Under the pieces are notes generated by a model. The model did no database searches and was not told the origin of the DNA. It worked only from the letters and a program-made list of their open reading frames with translations. The position numbers and the translations under genes were made by a program. A stretch of DNA of 64,000 nt from DATJBF01 sp035515475. Lineage in GTDB: Bacteria > Verrucomicrobiota > Verrucomicrobiia > Palsa-1439. Positions 31,852-40,291 of the stretch are shown here, piece after piece (the stretch's first letter is position 1; every line of letters begins with the position of its first letter). Location of the stretch: NCBI GenBank assembly GCA_035515475.1, contig DATJBF010000060.1, forward strand, positions 1 to 64,000, in the 5' to 3' direction.

Positions 31852-33714
31852 CTATTCGACAGTCACGCTCTTGGCCAGGTTGCGGGGCTTGTCCACGTCG
31901 CAGCCGCGGAGGACCGCAATGTGGTAGGCGAGCAGTTGCACGGGCAACGCCGTCAGGAGCGGCTGCAAACACTCCAGCGAGTCGGGGACATAGATGACGT
32001 CGTCGGCTCTTTTCCGAATCTCCTCGTCGCCTTCGGTCGCCACGGCGATCACGGGGCCTTTGCGTGCCTTCACTTCCTCGATGTTGGCCATGACTTTCTC
32101 GTAGACGGAGTTCTTCGGGCAGATGAATACGGACGGCGTGCGGGGATCGATGAGCGCGATCGGGCCATGTTTCATCTCGGCGGCCGGGTAACCCTCGGCA
32201 TGGATGTAGGAAATCTCCTTGAGCTTCAGCGCGCCTTCGAGCGCGATCGGGAAGTTGACCTGGCGGGCGAGGAACAGAAAACTGTTGGCCTCGCAATACT
32301 TCTTGGCCATGGCCGCAATGGCGTCATTCTGTTTGAGGACGCGTTCCATTTTTGCGGGGATCTCTTCGAGTCCGCGCAGGATTTCGGCACCGCGGGTCGA
32401 GGCGAGATGGCGCATCCGGCCCATCAACACGGCCAACAGCGTCATAATGGTCACCTGCGAGGTGAACGTCTTCGTCGCCGCGACGCCGATCTCGGGTCCC
32501 GCGTGCATGTAGGTGCCGCCGTCGACCTCGCGGGCGATGGTCGAGCCGACGACGTTGACGATGCCGAGGGTCTTGTGGCCTTTGCGGCGCGATTCGCGCA
32601 CGGCCGCCAGCGTGTCGATGGTTTCGCCGGACTGGCTGATGGCGAACACGACCGTGTGTTTCTCGACGGGGGCGTTGCGATAGCGGAACTCGCTGGCGTA
32701 ATCGCACTCGGTGGGAATCCGCGCGAGGTCTTCCATCAGGTACTCACCGACCATCCCCGCATGCAACGCCGTGCCGCAAGCGATGTAAATCAGGCGGTCG
32801 ACGGCGCGCAGTTCGCCGGGGGAAAGATTCAATCCGCCGAGGCGGGCCGTCGCCTCCTCGTGGCTGATGCGTCCGCGGAATGCGTTTTGCACGGCATGCG
32901 GTTGCTCGAAAATCTCCTTGAGCATGAAGTGGGGAAACTTTCCGCGCTCGACTTCGTCGGCGGCAAACTCGACTTCGCGGATTTGCGGGCTAACGCTCGC
33001 GGCTTCGATTGTGGACACCTGGAAATCGTCGCGGCTGAGGGCGACGATTTCGAAGTCGTTGAGGTACACGACGCGGCGGGTGTGGGCGATGATGGCGCTG
33101 ACGTCGCTGGCGAGAAAGTTTTCGTCGCGTCCGATGCCGAGGAGGAGCGGGCTGCCGCGGCGGGCGCCCACGATCAGATCGGGGTGGTCGGCATGAACGA
33201 CGGCGATACCGTAGGTGCCGACGACGTCCTTGAGGGCGCGGCGGACGGCCTCGCCGAGCGCGGAGCCGTTGGCAGCCGGGTTTTCGGCGCGCACCTGCTC
33301 GTAGTGGTGGCCGACGAGGTGGGCGAGCACTTCGGTATCGGTTTGGGAAGCGAACGTGTGGCCTTGGGCGAGAAGTTGTTCTTTCAGTTGCTGATGGTTC
33401 TCGATGACGCCGTTGTGGACGAGGGCGATCTTGCCGGACTGGTCGAGATGCGGGTGGGCATTGGAGTCGGTGGGCGGACCGTGGGTCGCCCAGCGGGTGT
33501 GGCCGATGCCGGCATCGCCTTTGGCGGGTTGTTTGGCGAGGACGGCGGCCAGATCGTTGATCCGGCCGCTTTTCTTGCGGAGTTCAAAGCCGCCTTTATT
33601 ATTCATGATGCACAGGCCGGCGGAGTCGTAGCCGCGGTATTCGAGTCGGCGAAGGCCTTCGAGGATGACGGACTGGGCGGGTCGTTTGCCAATGTAGCCG
33701 ATGATGCCACACAT
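31852..33714 (-). CDS. glmS: Glutamine-fructose-6-phosphate aminotransferase GlmS
   Basis: 620 aa. Makes glucosamine 6-phosphate from fructose 6-phosphate and glutamine, the entry to UDP-GlcNAc. The class II glutamine amidotransferase domain starts MCGIIGYIG with the nucleophile Cys at position 2. Two SIS domains follow (CGTALHAGMVGEYLMED; FLARQVNFPIALEGALKLKE) and the C-terminus ends KPRNLAKSVTVE. ATG 33714 is the only start that exposes Cys1. No glmS-ribozyme signature was recognised in the roughly 120-nt leader. Confidence 0.97.
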   Translation of the reverse strand: MCGIIGYIGKRPAQSVILEGLRRLEYRGYDSAGLCIMNNKGGFELRKKSGRINDLAAVLAKQPAKGDAGIGHTRWATHGPPTDSNAHPHLDQSGKIALVHNGVIENHQQLKEQLLAQGHTFASQTDTEVLAHLVGHHYEQVRAENPAANGSALGEAVRRALKDVVGTYGIAVVHADHPDLIVGARRGSPLLLGIGRDENFLASDVSAIIAHTRRVVYLNDFEIVALSRDDFQVSTIEAASVSPQIREVEFAADEVERGKFPHFMLKEIFEQPHAVQNAFRGRISHEEATARLGGLNLSPGELRAVDRLIYIACGTALHAGMVGEYLMEDLARIPTECDYASEFRYRNAPVEKHTVVFAISQSGETIDTLAAVRESRRKGHKTLGIVNVVGSTIAREVDGGTYMHAGPEIGVAATKTFTSQVTIMTLLAVLMGRMRHLASTRGAEILRGLEEIPAKMERVLKQNDAIAAMAKKYCEANSFLFLARQVNFPIALEGALKLKEISYIHAEGYPAAEMKHGPIALIDPRTPSVFICPKNSVYEKVMANIEEVKARKGPVIAVATEGDEEIRKRADDVIYVPDSLECLQPLLTALPVQLLAYHIAVLRGCDVDKPRNLAKSVTVE

Positions 33715-33843
33715 AGCGTGTTCCTTCTCTGAAGTCGCGCGACGGTGATTCCGCCACCCGGCGAGCGGGTGCCAGCGGCGACGGCGAATCACAGTGGCGT
33801 GGACTTCGTATTGCAGTTGGTTTTTTTGCCGCTGACGGGTGTT

Positions 33844-33872
33844 ACCTTACCGCAGCCTGGGGCGATTGTCAA
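33844..33872 (-). promoter_or_regulatory. glmS promoter
   Basis: On the minus strand, TTGACA (33872-33867), a 17-nt spacer and TAAGGT (33849-33844). Predicted leader of about 120 nt to ATG 33714. The -35 box shares the palindrome GTCAATTGAC (33868-33877) with the divergent glgC promoter. Confidence 0.6.
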
Positions 33873-33908
33873 TTGACGGGGCGGACAGGCTTCCACTAGT
33901 ATGACAGC
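33873..33908 (+). promoter_or_regulatory. glgC promoter with TANNNT-N6-ATG spacing
   Basis: TTGACG (33873-33878), an 18-nt spacer, TAGTAT (33897-33902) and 6 nt to ATG 33909. Predicted leaderless. Back to back with the glmS promoter. Confidence 0.6.
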
Positions 33909-35216
33909 ATGGCTCCTTTGGGACTCAAGCCGGTCACGCGAACGAATGTTCTGGGCGTGATCATGGGTGGCGGCGAAGGCCGCCGGTTGTTTCCGCTGAC
34001 GAAGGAACGTGCGAAACCCGCTGTGCCGATTGCCGGGAAGTACCGGCTGGTGGACATCCCCATCAGCAACTGCATCAACTCGAACATCCGGCAGATCTAC
34101 GTTCTCACGCAGTTCAACTCGGCGTCGTTGCATCGGCATATTCATCAGAGCTACGCCTTTGACCGGTTCTCGCGCGGTTTCGTGGAAGTGCTGGCGGCGC
34201 AGCAGACGCCGGGGGGCGCCAGTTGGTACCAGGGGACCGCGGATGCGGTGCGTCAGAACCTGCGCTACTTCGTCCAGGAAGGGTACGAGTACATCGTCAT
34301 TCTCTCGGGAGACCAATTGTACCGCATGGATTTCCGCAAGGTCCTCCAACAGCACCTGGAGACGTATGCGGACGTCACGATTGCGGCCATGCCGGTCAGG
34401 CGGGATGCCGCGATTTCGCTGGGCATACTTCAGGTCAACGAAGAGAAGCGGGCGGTGCGGTTTGTCGAGAAGCCGAAAGACAAGAAGGCGCTGGATGTAT
34501 TGAAGATCCAGGATCCGCTGCTGTCGACCCTGCGCATCACCAGCAGCGACGATCGCTACCTGGCTTCGATGGGAATCTACGTGTTCAACCGGGAGATCCT
34601 CAGCAAGATTTTGGACAACAACAAGACCGATTTCGGCAAGCACATCATTCCGGACGCAATCGGACGCCAGCGGGTGTTCGCGTACGTCTTCCAGGGATAC
34701 TGGGAAGACGTAGGAACCATCCGCTCGTTTTTTGAGGCGAACCTGGCGTTGTGCTCGCAAAAGCCGTCGTTCAACTTTTTCGACCGGGAGGCGCCGGTCT
34801 ACACCCATGCGCGGTTTCTTCCGGCGTCGAAGATCCTGGAGAGCGACATTCGCAACGCGCTGATCGCCGACGGGTGCGTGATCTTGCGCTCGCGGATCGA
34901 GAATGCGATTGTCGGGGTCCGCTCGTTTATCGGGGCCGACTGCGATTTGCGCGACACGATCATTCTGGGATGCGACTTCTACGAGACCGCGCACGAGATG
35001 CTTGAGGAGGATACCATGGGGATTCCCCACATGAGCATCGGACGGGGCTCAAAGATCCACCGGGCGATTATCGACAAGAACGTTCACATTGGGGAACGGG
35101 TGGTCATTTCGGACAAGTCGGGCGCTGCGGATTTCGACGGGCCGAATTATTACATTCGGGAGGGGATTGTCGTTATTCCCAAGAACGCGGTGATTCCGGC
35201 CGGCACCCGGATTTGA
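33909..35216 (+). CDS. glgC: Glucose-1-phosphate adenylyltransferase GlgC
   Basis: 435 aa. Makes ADP-glucose for glycogen synthesis. The N-terminal pyrophosphorylase motif GGGEGRRLFPLTKERAKPAV is followed by KYRLVDIPISNCINS, QGTADAVRQN, LSGDQLYRMD and FVEKPKD. A left-handed beta-helix at the C-terminus carries IGRGSKIHRAIIDKNVHIG, as in allosteric plant and cyanobacterial enzymes. Length and the beta-helix argue for a regulated ADP-glucose enzyme. Divergent from glmS; the shared control region may balance amino-sugar and storage use of hexose phosphate. Confidence 0.96.
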   Translation: MAPLGLKPVTRTNVLGVIMGGGEGRRLFPLTKERAKPAVPIAGKYRLVDIPISNCINSNIRQIYVLTQFNSASLHRHIHQSYAFDRFSRGFVEVLAAQQTPGGASWYQGTADAVRQNLRYFVQEGYEYIVILSGDQLYRMDFRKVLQQHLETYADVTIAAMPVRRDAAISLGILQVNEEKRAVRFVEKPKDKKALDVLKIQDPLLSTLRITSSDDRYLASMGIYVFNREILSKILDNNKTDFGKHIIPDAIGRQRVFAYVFQGYWEDVGTIRSFFEANLALCSQKPSFNFFDREAPVYTHARFLPASKILESDIRNALIADGCVILRSRIENAIVGVRSFIGADCDLRDTIILGCDFYETAHEMLEEDTMGIPHMSIGRGSKIHRAIIDKNVHIGERVVISDKSGAADFDGPNYYIREGIVVIPKNAVIPAGTRI

Positions 35217-35255
35217 CCTTGGAACCTGGGTCGGCGTGTCCGTTCGAATGAGGTG

Positions 35256-35283
35256 TTGACACGGTTGGGAAATCCGCTATAGT
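35256..35283 (+). promoter_or_regulatory. Promoter upstream of tRNA-Thr and tuf
   Basis: TTGACA (35256-35261), a 16-nt spacer and TATAGT (35278-35283), close to consensus. It lies about 220 nt before tRNA-Thr in a 290-nt gap with no gene. It probably drives tRNA-Thr, tuf and perhaps the cluster beyond. Confidence 0.65.
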
Positions 35284-35506
35284 CGGTGCACCCGTTAGTT
35301 CGGGGGAGGTATTAGCCGGGACATAGGTTAAACAGGGCGTAGTAGAGCTCGCCGCTTGTTCTCTTTGGATCGAGGGAACGATTCGAGAACAGAGAGGGGG
35401 GTTCTGCAGTCTTTTTGTGTCTAGTGGTTTTGTGGAACGGTGTGGTCCGGGGATGAGTCCCGATGGCAATCGCGCGACATGGTTTTTGCGGGATATGGTG
35501 CGTAGT

Positions 35507-35582
35507 GCCCACGTAGCTCAGATGGTAGAGCACGTCCTTGGTAAGGACGAGGTCATCGGTTCAATCCCGATCGTGGGCTCCA
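35507..35582 (+). tRNA. tRNA-Thr (GGU anticodon)
   Basis: 76 nt. Acceptor GCCCACG pairs with CGTGGGC. D arm AGCTCAGATGGTAGAGC. Anticodon stem-loop CGTCC-TTGGTAA-GGACG reads GGT. T arm ATCGGTTCAATCCCGAT. The 3' CCA is encoded (35580-35582). It lies 54 nt before tuf, the common tRNA-Thr-tuf order. Confidence 0.95.
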
Positions 35583-35636
35583 GAAGACGAGGATTGAGTT
35601 TAAGGCTGCGTCATAACAAGCGAACAGGAGGACAGC

Positions 35637-36827
35637 ATGGCCAAAGGTAAATTCGAACGAACAAAGCCGCACATGAACGTCGGCACCATTGGGCACATCG
35701 ACCATGGCAAGACCACTTTGGTCGCCGCCATCCTGAAGGTGCTCGCCAAGCAGGGCAAAGCCGAGGTCAAGAGCTACGCGGACATTGCCAAGGGCGGCAC
35801 CGTTCGCGACGAGACGAAGACGGTTACGATTGCGGTGGCGCACGTGGAATACGAAAGCGAGAAGCGGCACTACGCGCACATCGATTGTCCCGGCCACGCG
35901 GATTACGTAAAGAATATGATCACGGGCGCAGCGCAAATGGACGGGGCGATTCTGGTGGTCAGCGCGGCGGACGGCCCGATGCCGCAGACGCGCGAGCACG
36001 TGTTGCTGGCGCGCCAGGTGGCCGTGCCGGCGATGGTGGTGGCGCTCAACAAGGTCGACCTGGTGGACGACCCCGAATTGCTGGACCTGGTGGAACTGGA
36101 AGTGCGGGAATTGCTGTCGCAGTATCAATTCCCCGGCGACAAGACCCCCGTGGTTCGCGTGAGCGCGACGAAAGCCTTGGCCGGTGATCCCAAAGAGGAG
36201 CAGCAGATCCTGGAATTGATCAAGGCGGTGGACGCATTCATTCCCGAGCCGACCCGCGAGGTCGACAAGCCGTTCCTGATGCCGGTCGAAGACGTGTTTT
36301 CGATTACGGGCCGGGGCACGGTGGCCACGGGCCGGGTGGAACGTGGCATGATCAAGGTTGGCGAAGAAGTGGAAATCGTCGGCCTGCGGGAAACCCAGAA
36401 GACGGTCGTCACCGGTGTGGAGATGTTCCGCAAGTTGCTCGACCAGGGCCAGGCGGGGGATAACATTGGCGCGCTGCTGCGCGGGATTGAAAAGGACGGC
36501 GTGGAGCGCGGCCAGGTGTTGGCCAAGCCGGGGTCGATCACGCCCCATAGGAAGTTCAAGGGCGAGGTCTACGTGCTGAGCAAGGAAGAGGGCGGGCGGC
36601 ACACTCCGTTCTTTAACGGTTATCGGCCGCAGTTCTATTTCCGGACGACGGACGTCACGGGGGCGGCGAAGCTACCCCAGGGCGTCGAGATGGTGATGCC
36701 CGGCGACAACGTGAACCTGGAGGTGGAGTTGATTACGCCGATCGCGATGGAAAAAACCATGCGGTTTGCCATCCGCGAAGGTGGCCGGACGGTCGGCGCG
36801 GGTCGCGTGACGGAGATTCTGGAATGA
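35637..36827 (+). CDS. tuf: Elongation factor Tu
   Basis: 396 aa GTPase that brings aminoacyl-tRNA to the ribosome. G1 is GHIDHGKTT (residues 19-27), G3 DCPGHADYVKNMITGAAQM, G4 NKVDLVDD, G5 SATKAL. The switch I stretch differs from most bacteria: DETKTVTIAVAHVEY, so KTVTI replaces RGITI with Thr64 kept. This form is typical of the PVC group. Start ATG 35637 after GGAGGACAGC. Between tRNA-Thr and rpmG. Confidence 0.98.
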   Translation: MAKGKFERTKPHMNVGTIGHIDHGKTTLVAAILKVLAKQGKAEVKSYADIAKGGTVRDETKTVTIAVAHVEYESEKRHYAHIDCPGHADYVKNMITGAAQMDGAILVVSAADGPMPQTREHVLLARQVAVPAMVVALNKVDLVDDPELLDLVELEVRELLSQYQFPGDKTPVVRVSATKALAGDPKEEQQILELIKAVDAFIPEPTREVDKPFLMPVEDVFSITGRGTVATGRVERGMIKVGEEVEIVGLRETQKTVVTGVEMFRKLLDQGQAGDNIGALLRGIEKDGVERGQVLAKPGSITPHRKFKGEVYVLSKEEGGRHTPFFNGYRPQFYFRTTDVTGAAKLPQGVEMVMPGDNVNLEVELITPIAMEKTMRFAIREGGRTVGAGRVTEILE

Positions 36828-36893
36828 TTCTGGTGGGAGGAAACGCAGGGTTGCTGGGGGCGGAGTAATCCGCCTCGCGGAGACGACAGGACG

Positions 36894-37049
36894 ATGCCGA
36901 GGGAACAGATAACGTTGGCTTGCACCGAGTGCAAGAGCCGCAACTACACCTCCACGCGCAACAAGAAGGCGCAGGGCTCGGAGAGGCTGGAGCTAACCAA
37001 GTTCTGCCCGAAGTGCGGTAAACACGTTGCGCATCGGGAAACCAAGTAG
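36894..37049 (+). CDS. rpmG: 50S ribosomal protein L33
   Basis: 51 aa. Sequence MPREQITLACTECKSRNYT, RNKKAQGSERLELTKFCPKC and GKHVAHRETK matches L33 with the two CXXC motifs of the zinc-binding (C+) form. Too short for most gene finders. It lies between tuf and tRNA-Trp, the usual position before secE. Confidence 0.95.
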   Translation: MPREQITLACTECKSRNYTSTRNKKAQGSERLELTKFCPKCGKHVAHRETK

Positions 37050-37082
37050 GAGGTTGGACACGGCACAAACCGCAATTCCAAT

Positions 37083-37158
37083 ACGCCAGTAGCTCAATTG
37101 GCAGAGCGACGGTCTCCAAAACCGTAGGTTGGGGGTTCAAGTCCCTCCTGGCGTGCCA
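37083..37158 (+). tRNA. tRNA-Trp (CCA anticodon)
   Basis: 76 nt. Acceptor ACGCCAG pairs with CTGGCGT. Anticodon stem-loop ACGGT-CTCCAAA-ACCGT reads CCA. T arm GGGGGTTCAAGTCCCTC. The 3' CCA is encoded (37156-37158), after discriminator G. Located between rpmG and secE as in many bacteria. Confidence 0.95.
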
Positions 37159-37198
37159 GTCTCAGGAGAGTCGGCGGACGCACGAACCGGACAGTCAT

Positions 37199-37399
37199 AT
37201 GGCAAACCCATTTTTTAAAGTGCGGGACTTTCTGACCGAGGTCTCGATCGAACTGAAAAAGTCGTCGTGGCCCACCCGGAAGGAACTGGTGGATTCGACC
37301 ATCGTCGTCATGATTACGATCGTGGTTCTGGGTCTGTTCGTCGCGCTGGCGGACATCGTGTTTCTGAGGATCATCGGATTCTTGACGAGGGCCGCCTGA
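37199..37399 (+). CDS. secE: Protein translocase subunit SecE
   Basis: 66 aa, the short single-helix bacterial form. Amphipathic FKVRDFLTEVSIELKKSSWP, then the conserved W-P-T-R-KEL motif and one transmembrane helix (TIVVMITIVVLGLFVALADI). Clamps the two halves of SecY. Upstream of nusG, the standard order. Confidence 0.95.
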   Translation: MANPFFKVRDFLTEVSIELKKSSWPTRKELVDSTIVVMITIVVLGLFVALADIVFLRIIGFLTRAA

Positions 37400-37413
37400 G
37401 GACGGGGGCAGAC

Positions 37414-37980
37414 ATGGATGCAACGACAAAACCGGAATTCCAGTGGTTCGTGCTTCATACACTTTCTGGTCAGGAACAGAAGGTCAAGGACAGCATTGAG
37501 AAACGGATCAAGGTCGAGGAAATGGGCGACCTGATCAAGAACGTGCTGATCCCGACCGAAAAGGTGGCGGAGGTCAAGAAAGGGAAGAAGACGACGAGCA
37601 CGCGGAAGTTTTATCCGGGCTACATCCTGGTGCACATGAAATTATTGGACGACAAGAACCAGTTGCTCGACCGCTCGTGGTATTTCATCCGCGAAACACC
37701 CGGGATCATTGGGTTTATCGGTGGCGACCGGCCGGTGCCGCTGAAGCCGGACGAGGTCGAGAGCATTCTGGCGCAGATCGAGGAGCGTCAGGAGAAGGTC
37801 GCGCCGAAGGTTACGTTCGAGGCGGGCGAGACCGTGAAGGTGACCGACGGCCCGTTCCAGAATTTCACGGGAGTGATCGAGGGGATCGATCCGGACCGTG
37901 GGAAGCTGAAGATTTCCGTTTCAATTTTCGGGCGCTCGACGCCGGTGGAATTGGAGTACTGGCAGGTCGAACGCGCGTAA
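37414..37980 (+). CDS. nusG: Transcription termination/antitermination protein NusG
   Basis: 188 aa from ATG 37414. NGN domain (FQWFVLHTLSGQEQKVKDSI, RKFYPGYILVHMKL, WYFIRETPGIIGFIGG) and KOW domain (GETVKVTDGPFQNFTGVIEG). Links RNA polymerase with ribosome or Rho. 14 nt after secE and 12 nt before rplK. Confidence 0.97.
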   Translation: MDATTKPEFQWFVLHTLSGQEQKVKDSIEKRIKVEEMGDLIKNVLIPTEKVAEVKKGKKTTSTRKFYPGYILVHMKLLDDKNQLLDRSWYFIRETPGIIGFIGGDRPVPLKPDEVESILAQIEERQEKVAPKVTFEAGETVKVTDGPFQNFTGVIEGIDPDRGKLKISVSIFGRSTPVELEYWQVERA

Positions 37981-37992
37981 GGACGAGGGGCT

Positions 37993-38421
37993 ATGGCAGG
38001 CAAACCAGTTACAGGCATCGTTAAACTTCAGATTCCGGCGGGGCAGGCGAACCCGGCGCCGCCGGTTGGTCCGGCGTTGGGCCAGCAGGGCGTGAACATC
38101 ATGGAGTTCTGCAAACAGTTCAACGCGGCCACGCAGAAGCAAGCGGGGACGATCATCCCCGTGGTGATTACCGTCTACAAGGACAAGACGTTCACCTTCA
38201 TTATGAAATCGTCGCCGGCCAGTGCGCTCCTCAAGAAGGCGGCTGGCATCGCCACGGCCAGCGGCGAGCCGAACCGCAACAAGGTCGGCAAGGTCACGCG
38301 CAAGCAGGTGTTGGAGATCGCGCGCACGAAAGCCGCCGACCTCAACGCCAAGAGCGACGAGGCGGCCTGCCGCATCATTGCGGGCACGGCGCGCAGTATG
38401 GGAATCGACGTGGTCGACTAG
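37993..38421 (+). CDS. rplK: 50S ribosomal protein L11
   Basis: 142 aa, the family's normal length. VKLQIPAGQANPAPPVGPAL, GVNIMEFCKQFN and the C-terminal RNA-binding NRNKVGKVTRKQVLEIARTK are intact. Part of the GTPase-associated centre. First gene of the rplKAJL group. Confidence 0.97.
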   Translation: MAGKPVTGIVKLQIPAGQANPAPPVGPALGQQGVNIMEFCKQFNAATQKQAGTIIPVVITVYKDKTFTFIMKSSPASALLKKAAGIATASGEPNRNKVGKVTRKQVLEIARTKAADLNAKSDEAACRIIAGTARSMGIDVVD

Positions 38422-38437
38422 CGAGGTTGGGATTGCC

Positions 38438-39136
38438 ATGGCAAGACACGGAAAACGTTACAACGCGGCAGCGAAGCAGGTCGATGCGAAGCGCCAGTAC
38501 CGAATTGGCGAGGCGGTCGAGCTGCTCAAAGCGCTGCCCAAGACGAAATTTGATGAGACGCTCGAGTTGGCGTTCAAACTGGGGGTCGATCCCAAGCAAA
38601 GCGACCAGATGGTGCGCGGCACGGTGGCGCTCCCGCACGGCAGTGGCAAGAAAGTGCGGGTCGTCGTGTTTGCCAAAGGTGCATCGGCTCAAGCGGCCAA
38701 AGACGCGGGAGCCGACATCGTGGGGTTCGAAGATCTTGTGAAGAAATGCCAGGAAGGCTGGACGGATTTTGATGTCGCGGTGGCCACGCCCGAGGCCATG
38801 CAGGAGGTTCGCAAGCTGGGCAAGGTTTTGGGGCCGAAAGGGCTGATGCCCAATCCGAAGACGGGCACGGTGACCGAGGACACGGCGAAAGCCGTCAAGG
38901 AAGTGAAGGCGGGCCGGGTCGAATTCAAGATGGACAAGGCGGCCAACCTGCACATTTCGTTCGGGAAACTGTCGTTTGCGGGGGAGGCGATTCAGGAAAA
39001 CGCCAAGGCGGTGATCACCGCCGTGGTGCACGCGAAGCCGGCGACGGCCAAGGGCCAGTTCATCGAGAGTTGCACGTTATCGAGCACGATGGGTCCCGGC
39101 ATCAAGATCGATCATCACGAATTTTCGACGAGTTGA
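38438..39136 (+). CDS. rplA: 50S ribosomal protein L1
   Basis: 232 aa from ATG 38438. L1 stalk protein with FDETLELAFKLGVDPKQSDQ, GTVALPHGSGK and LGPKGLMPNPKTGTVT, the L1 signature. In many bacteria L1 represses this operon by binding its mRNA; no such site was identified here. 16 nt after rplK. Confidence 0.97.
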   Translation: MARHGKRYNAAAKQVDAKRQYRIGEAVELLKALPKTKFDETLELAFKLGVDPKQSDQMVRGTVALPHGSGKKVRVVVFAKGASAQAAKDAGADIVGFEDLVKKCQEGWTDFDVAVATPEAMQEVRKLGKVLGPKGLMPNPKTGTVTEDTAKAVKEVKAGRVEFKMDKAANLHISFGKLSFAGEAIQENAKAVITAVVHAKPATAKGQFIESCTLSSTMGPGIKIDHHEFSTS

Positions 39137-39158
39137 CGTTGCGGAGCGCGAGTATTTC

Positions 39159-39701
39159 ATGAGACCGGAAAAACAACTGATTGTTGAGGACCTGAAGAAG
39201 CAGATGGGCGCGTCGCCCTTTGTGATCCTGACGGAGTACAAGGGCATGACGGTGGGACAATTTGCGGAGTTGCGGAAGCGGCTGCGGCGGGCGAAGGCGG
39301 AGTATCACGTGGCGAAGAATTCGATGCTGCGTCACGCGGCCAAGGCCGCCGAGCTTCCCGATTTCGACCGCGACCTGGACGGCATGACCGCGGTGGTCGT
39401 CGGCGACGGCCAGGCGGATATCGGCGCCGTGGCCAAGGTATTGAAGCAGTTTGGCCGGGAATTTGAGAAACCGAAGTTCAAGGTCGGGGCGTTGGGCAAG
39501 AAGGCGTTGAGCGCGGATGAGATTTCGGCTTTGGCCGACCTGCCGTCGCTGGAAGCGCTGCGGGCGCAATTGATCGGCCTGTTGCAGACGCCGGCGACTC
39601 GCATCGCGGTCGTGCTGGGCGCGCCCGCGTGTCAGATTGCGCGTGTGCTGAAGGCGCACGCCGACAAGCCGGGGACGGCGGCCGGCGCGGTCCCCGCATA
39701 A
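39159..39701 (+). CDS. rplJ: 50S ribosomal protein L10
   Basis: 180 aa. MRPEKQLIVEDLKKQMGASP, YKGMTVGQFAELRKRLR and AKNSMLRHAAK are typical. The C-terminal helix for L7/L12 dimers ends TAAGAVPA. Starts 22 nt after rplA. The 97-nt gap to rplL has GC-rich sequence but no clear attenuator. Confidence 0.96.
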   Translation: MRPEKQLIVEDLKKQMGASPFVILTEYKGMTVGQFAELRKRLRRAKAEYHVAKNSMLRHAAKAAELPDFDRDLDGMTAVVVGDGQADIGAVAKVLKQFGREFEKPKFKVGALGKKALSADEISALADLPSLEALRAQLIGLLQTPATRIAVVLGAPACQIARVLKAHADKPGTAAGAVPA

Positions 39702-39798
39702 CGGTGGAAACAACTGGTTCCTCGTCGCCCCGAGGGCTTTCGGGGGTAATGGTTTCGAGGCTTCGGAGCACGACGACACCGAATGGAAGGATACGAAC

Positions 39799-40182
39799 AT
39801 GGCAGCAAATCTGGATCAGATAGTGGAACAATTGAGTGGCCTGACGGTGATTGAAGCCGCCGAGCTATCGAAGAAGCTCGAGGAGAAATGGGGCGTCAGC
39901 GCGGCGGCCCCTGTCGCGGTGGCGGCGGCCCCGGCCGGGGGCGGCGCAGCGGCGCCGGCGGCGGAAGCCAAGGTAGCCTTTGACGTGGTGTTGAAGGAAA
40001 CGGGCGCGAACAAGATTGGCGTCATCAAGGAAGTGCGCGCGATCACCAGCCTGGGTCTGAAGGAAGCCAAGGATCTGGTCGAAGGCGCGCCGAAGACCGT
40101 GAAGGAAGGTGCCACGAAGGAAGAAGCCGAGGAGATCAAGAAGAAGCTCGAAGCGGCGGGCGCGAAAGTCGAGCTGAAGTAG
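39799..40182 (+). CDS. rplL: 50S ribosomal protein L7/L12
   Basis: 127 aa. N-terminal dimerisation domain (LDQIVEQLSGLTVIEAAELS), Ala/Pro/Gly hinge (residues about 36-56) and C-terminal factor-binding domain (IGVIKEVRAITSLGLKEAKD). Recruits EF-Tu and EF-G. GGAAGG is the ribosome binding site. Confidence 0.97.
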   Translation: MAANLDQIVEQLSGLTVIEAAELSKKLEEKWGVSAAAPVAVAAAPAGGGAAAPAAEAKVAFDVVLKETGANKIGVIKEVRAITSLGLKEAKDLVEGAPKTVKEGATKEEAEEIKKKLEAAGAKVELK

Positions 40183-40291
40183 TTGGTCTCCGGTTTGCAT
40201 TCACGCGGGGGACGCGCCCGGCGGTGCGTCCGTCGCAACAACAGGTTGGCGAACAGCAGTCAAAGGGCAGCGATGCCCGGGGAAACAGTCA

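Noticed and set aside
33715..33843. glmS ribozyme or other riboswitch in the glmS leader
   Set aside because: No recognisable glmS-ribozyme core was found in the roughly 120-nt leader, and such ribozymes are mainly known from Firmicutes.
35217..35506. Small gene in the gap before tRNA-Thr
   Set aside because: Frames of 70-100 codons exist on both strands but lack ribosome binding sites and similarity; the segment reads as a promoter and leader region.
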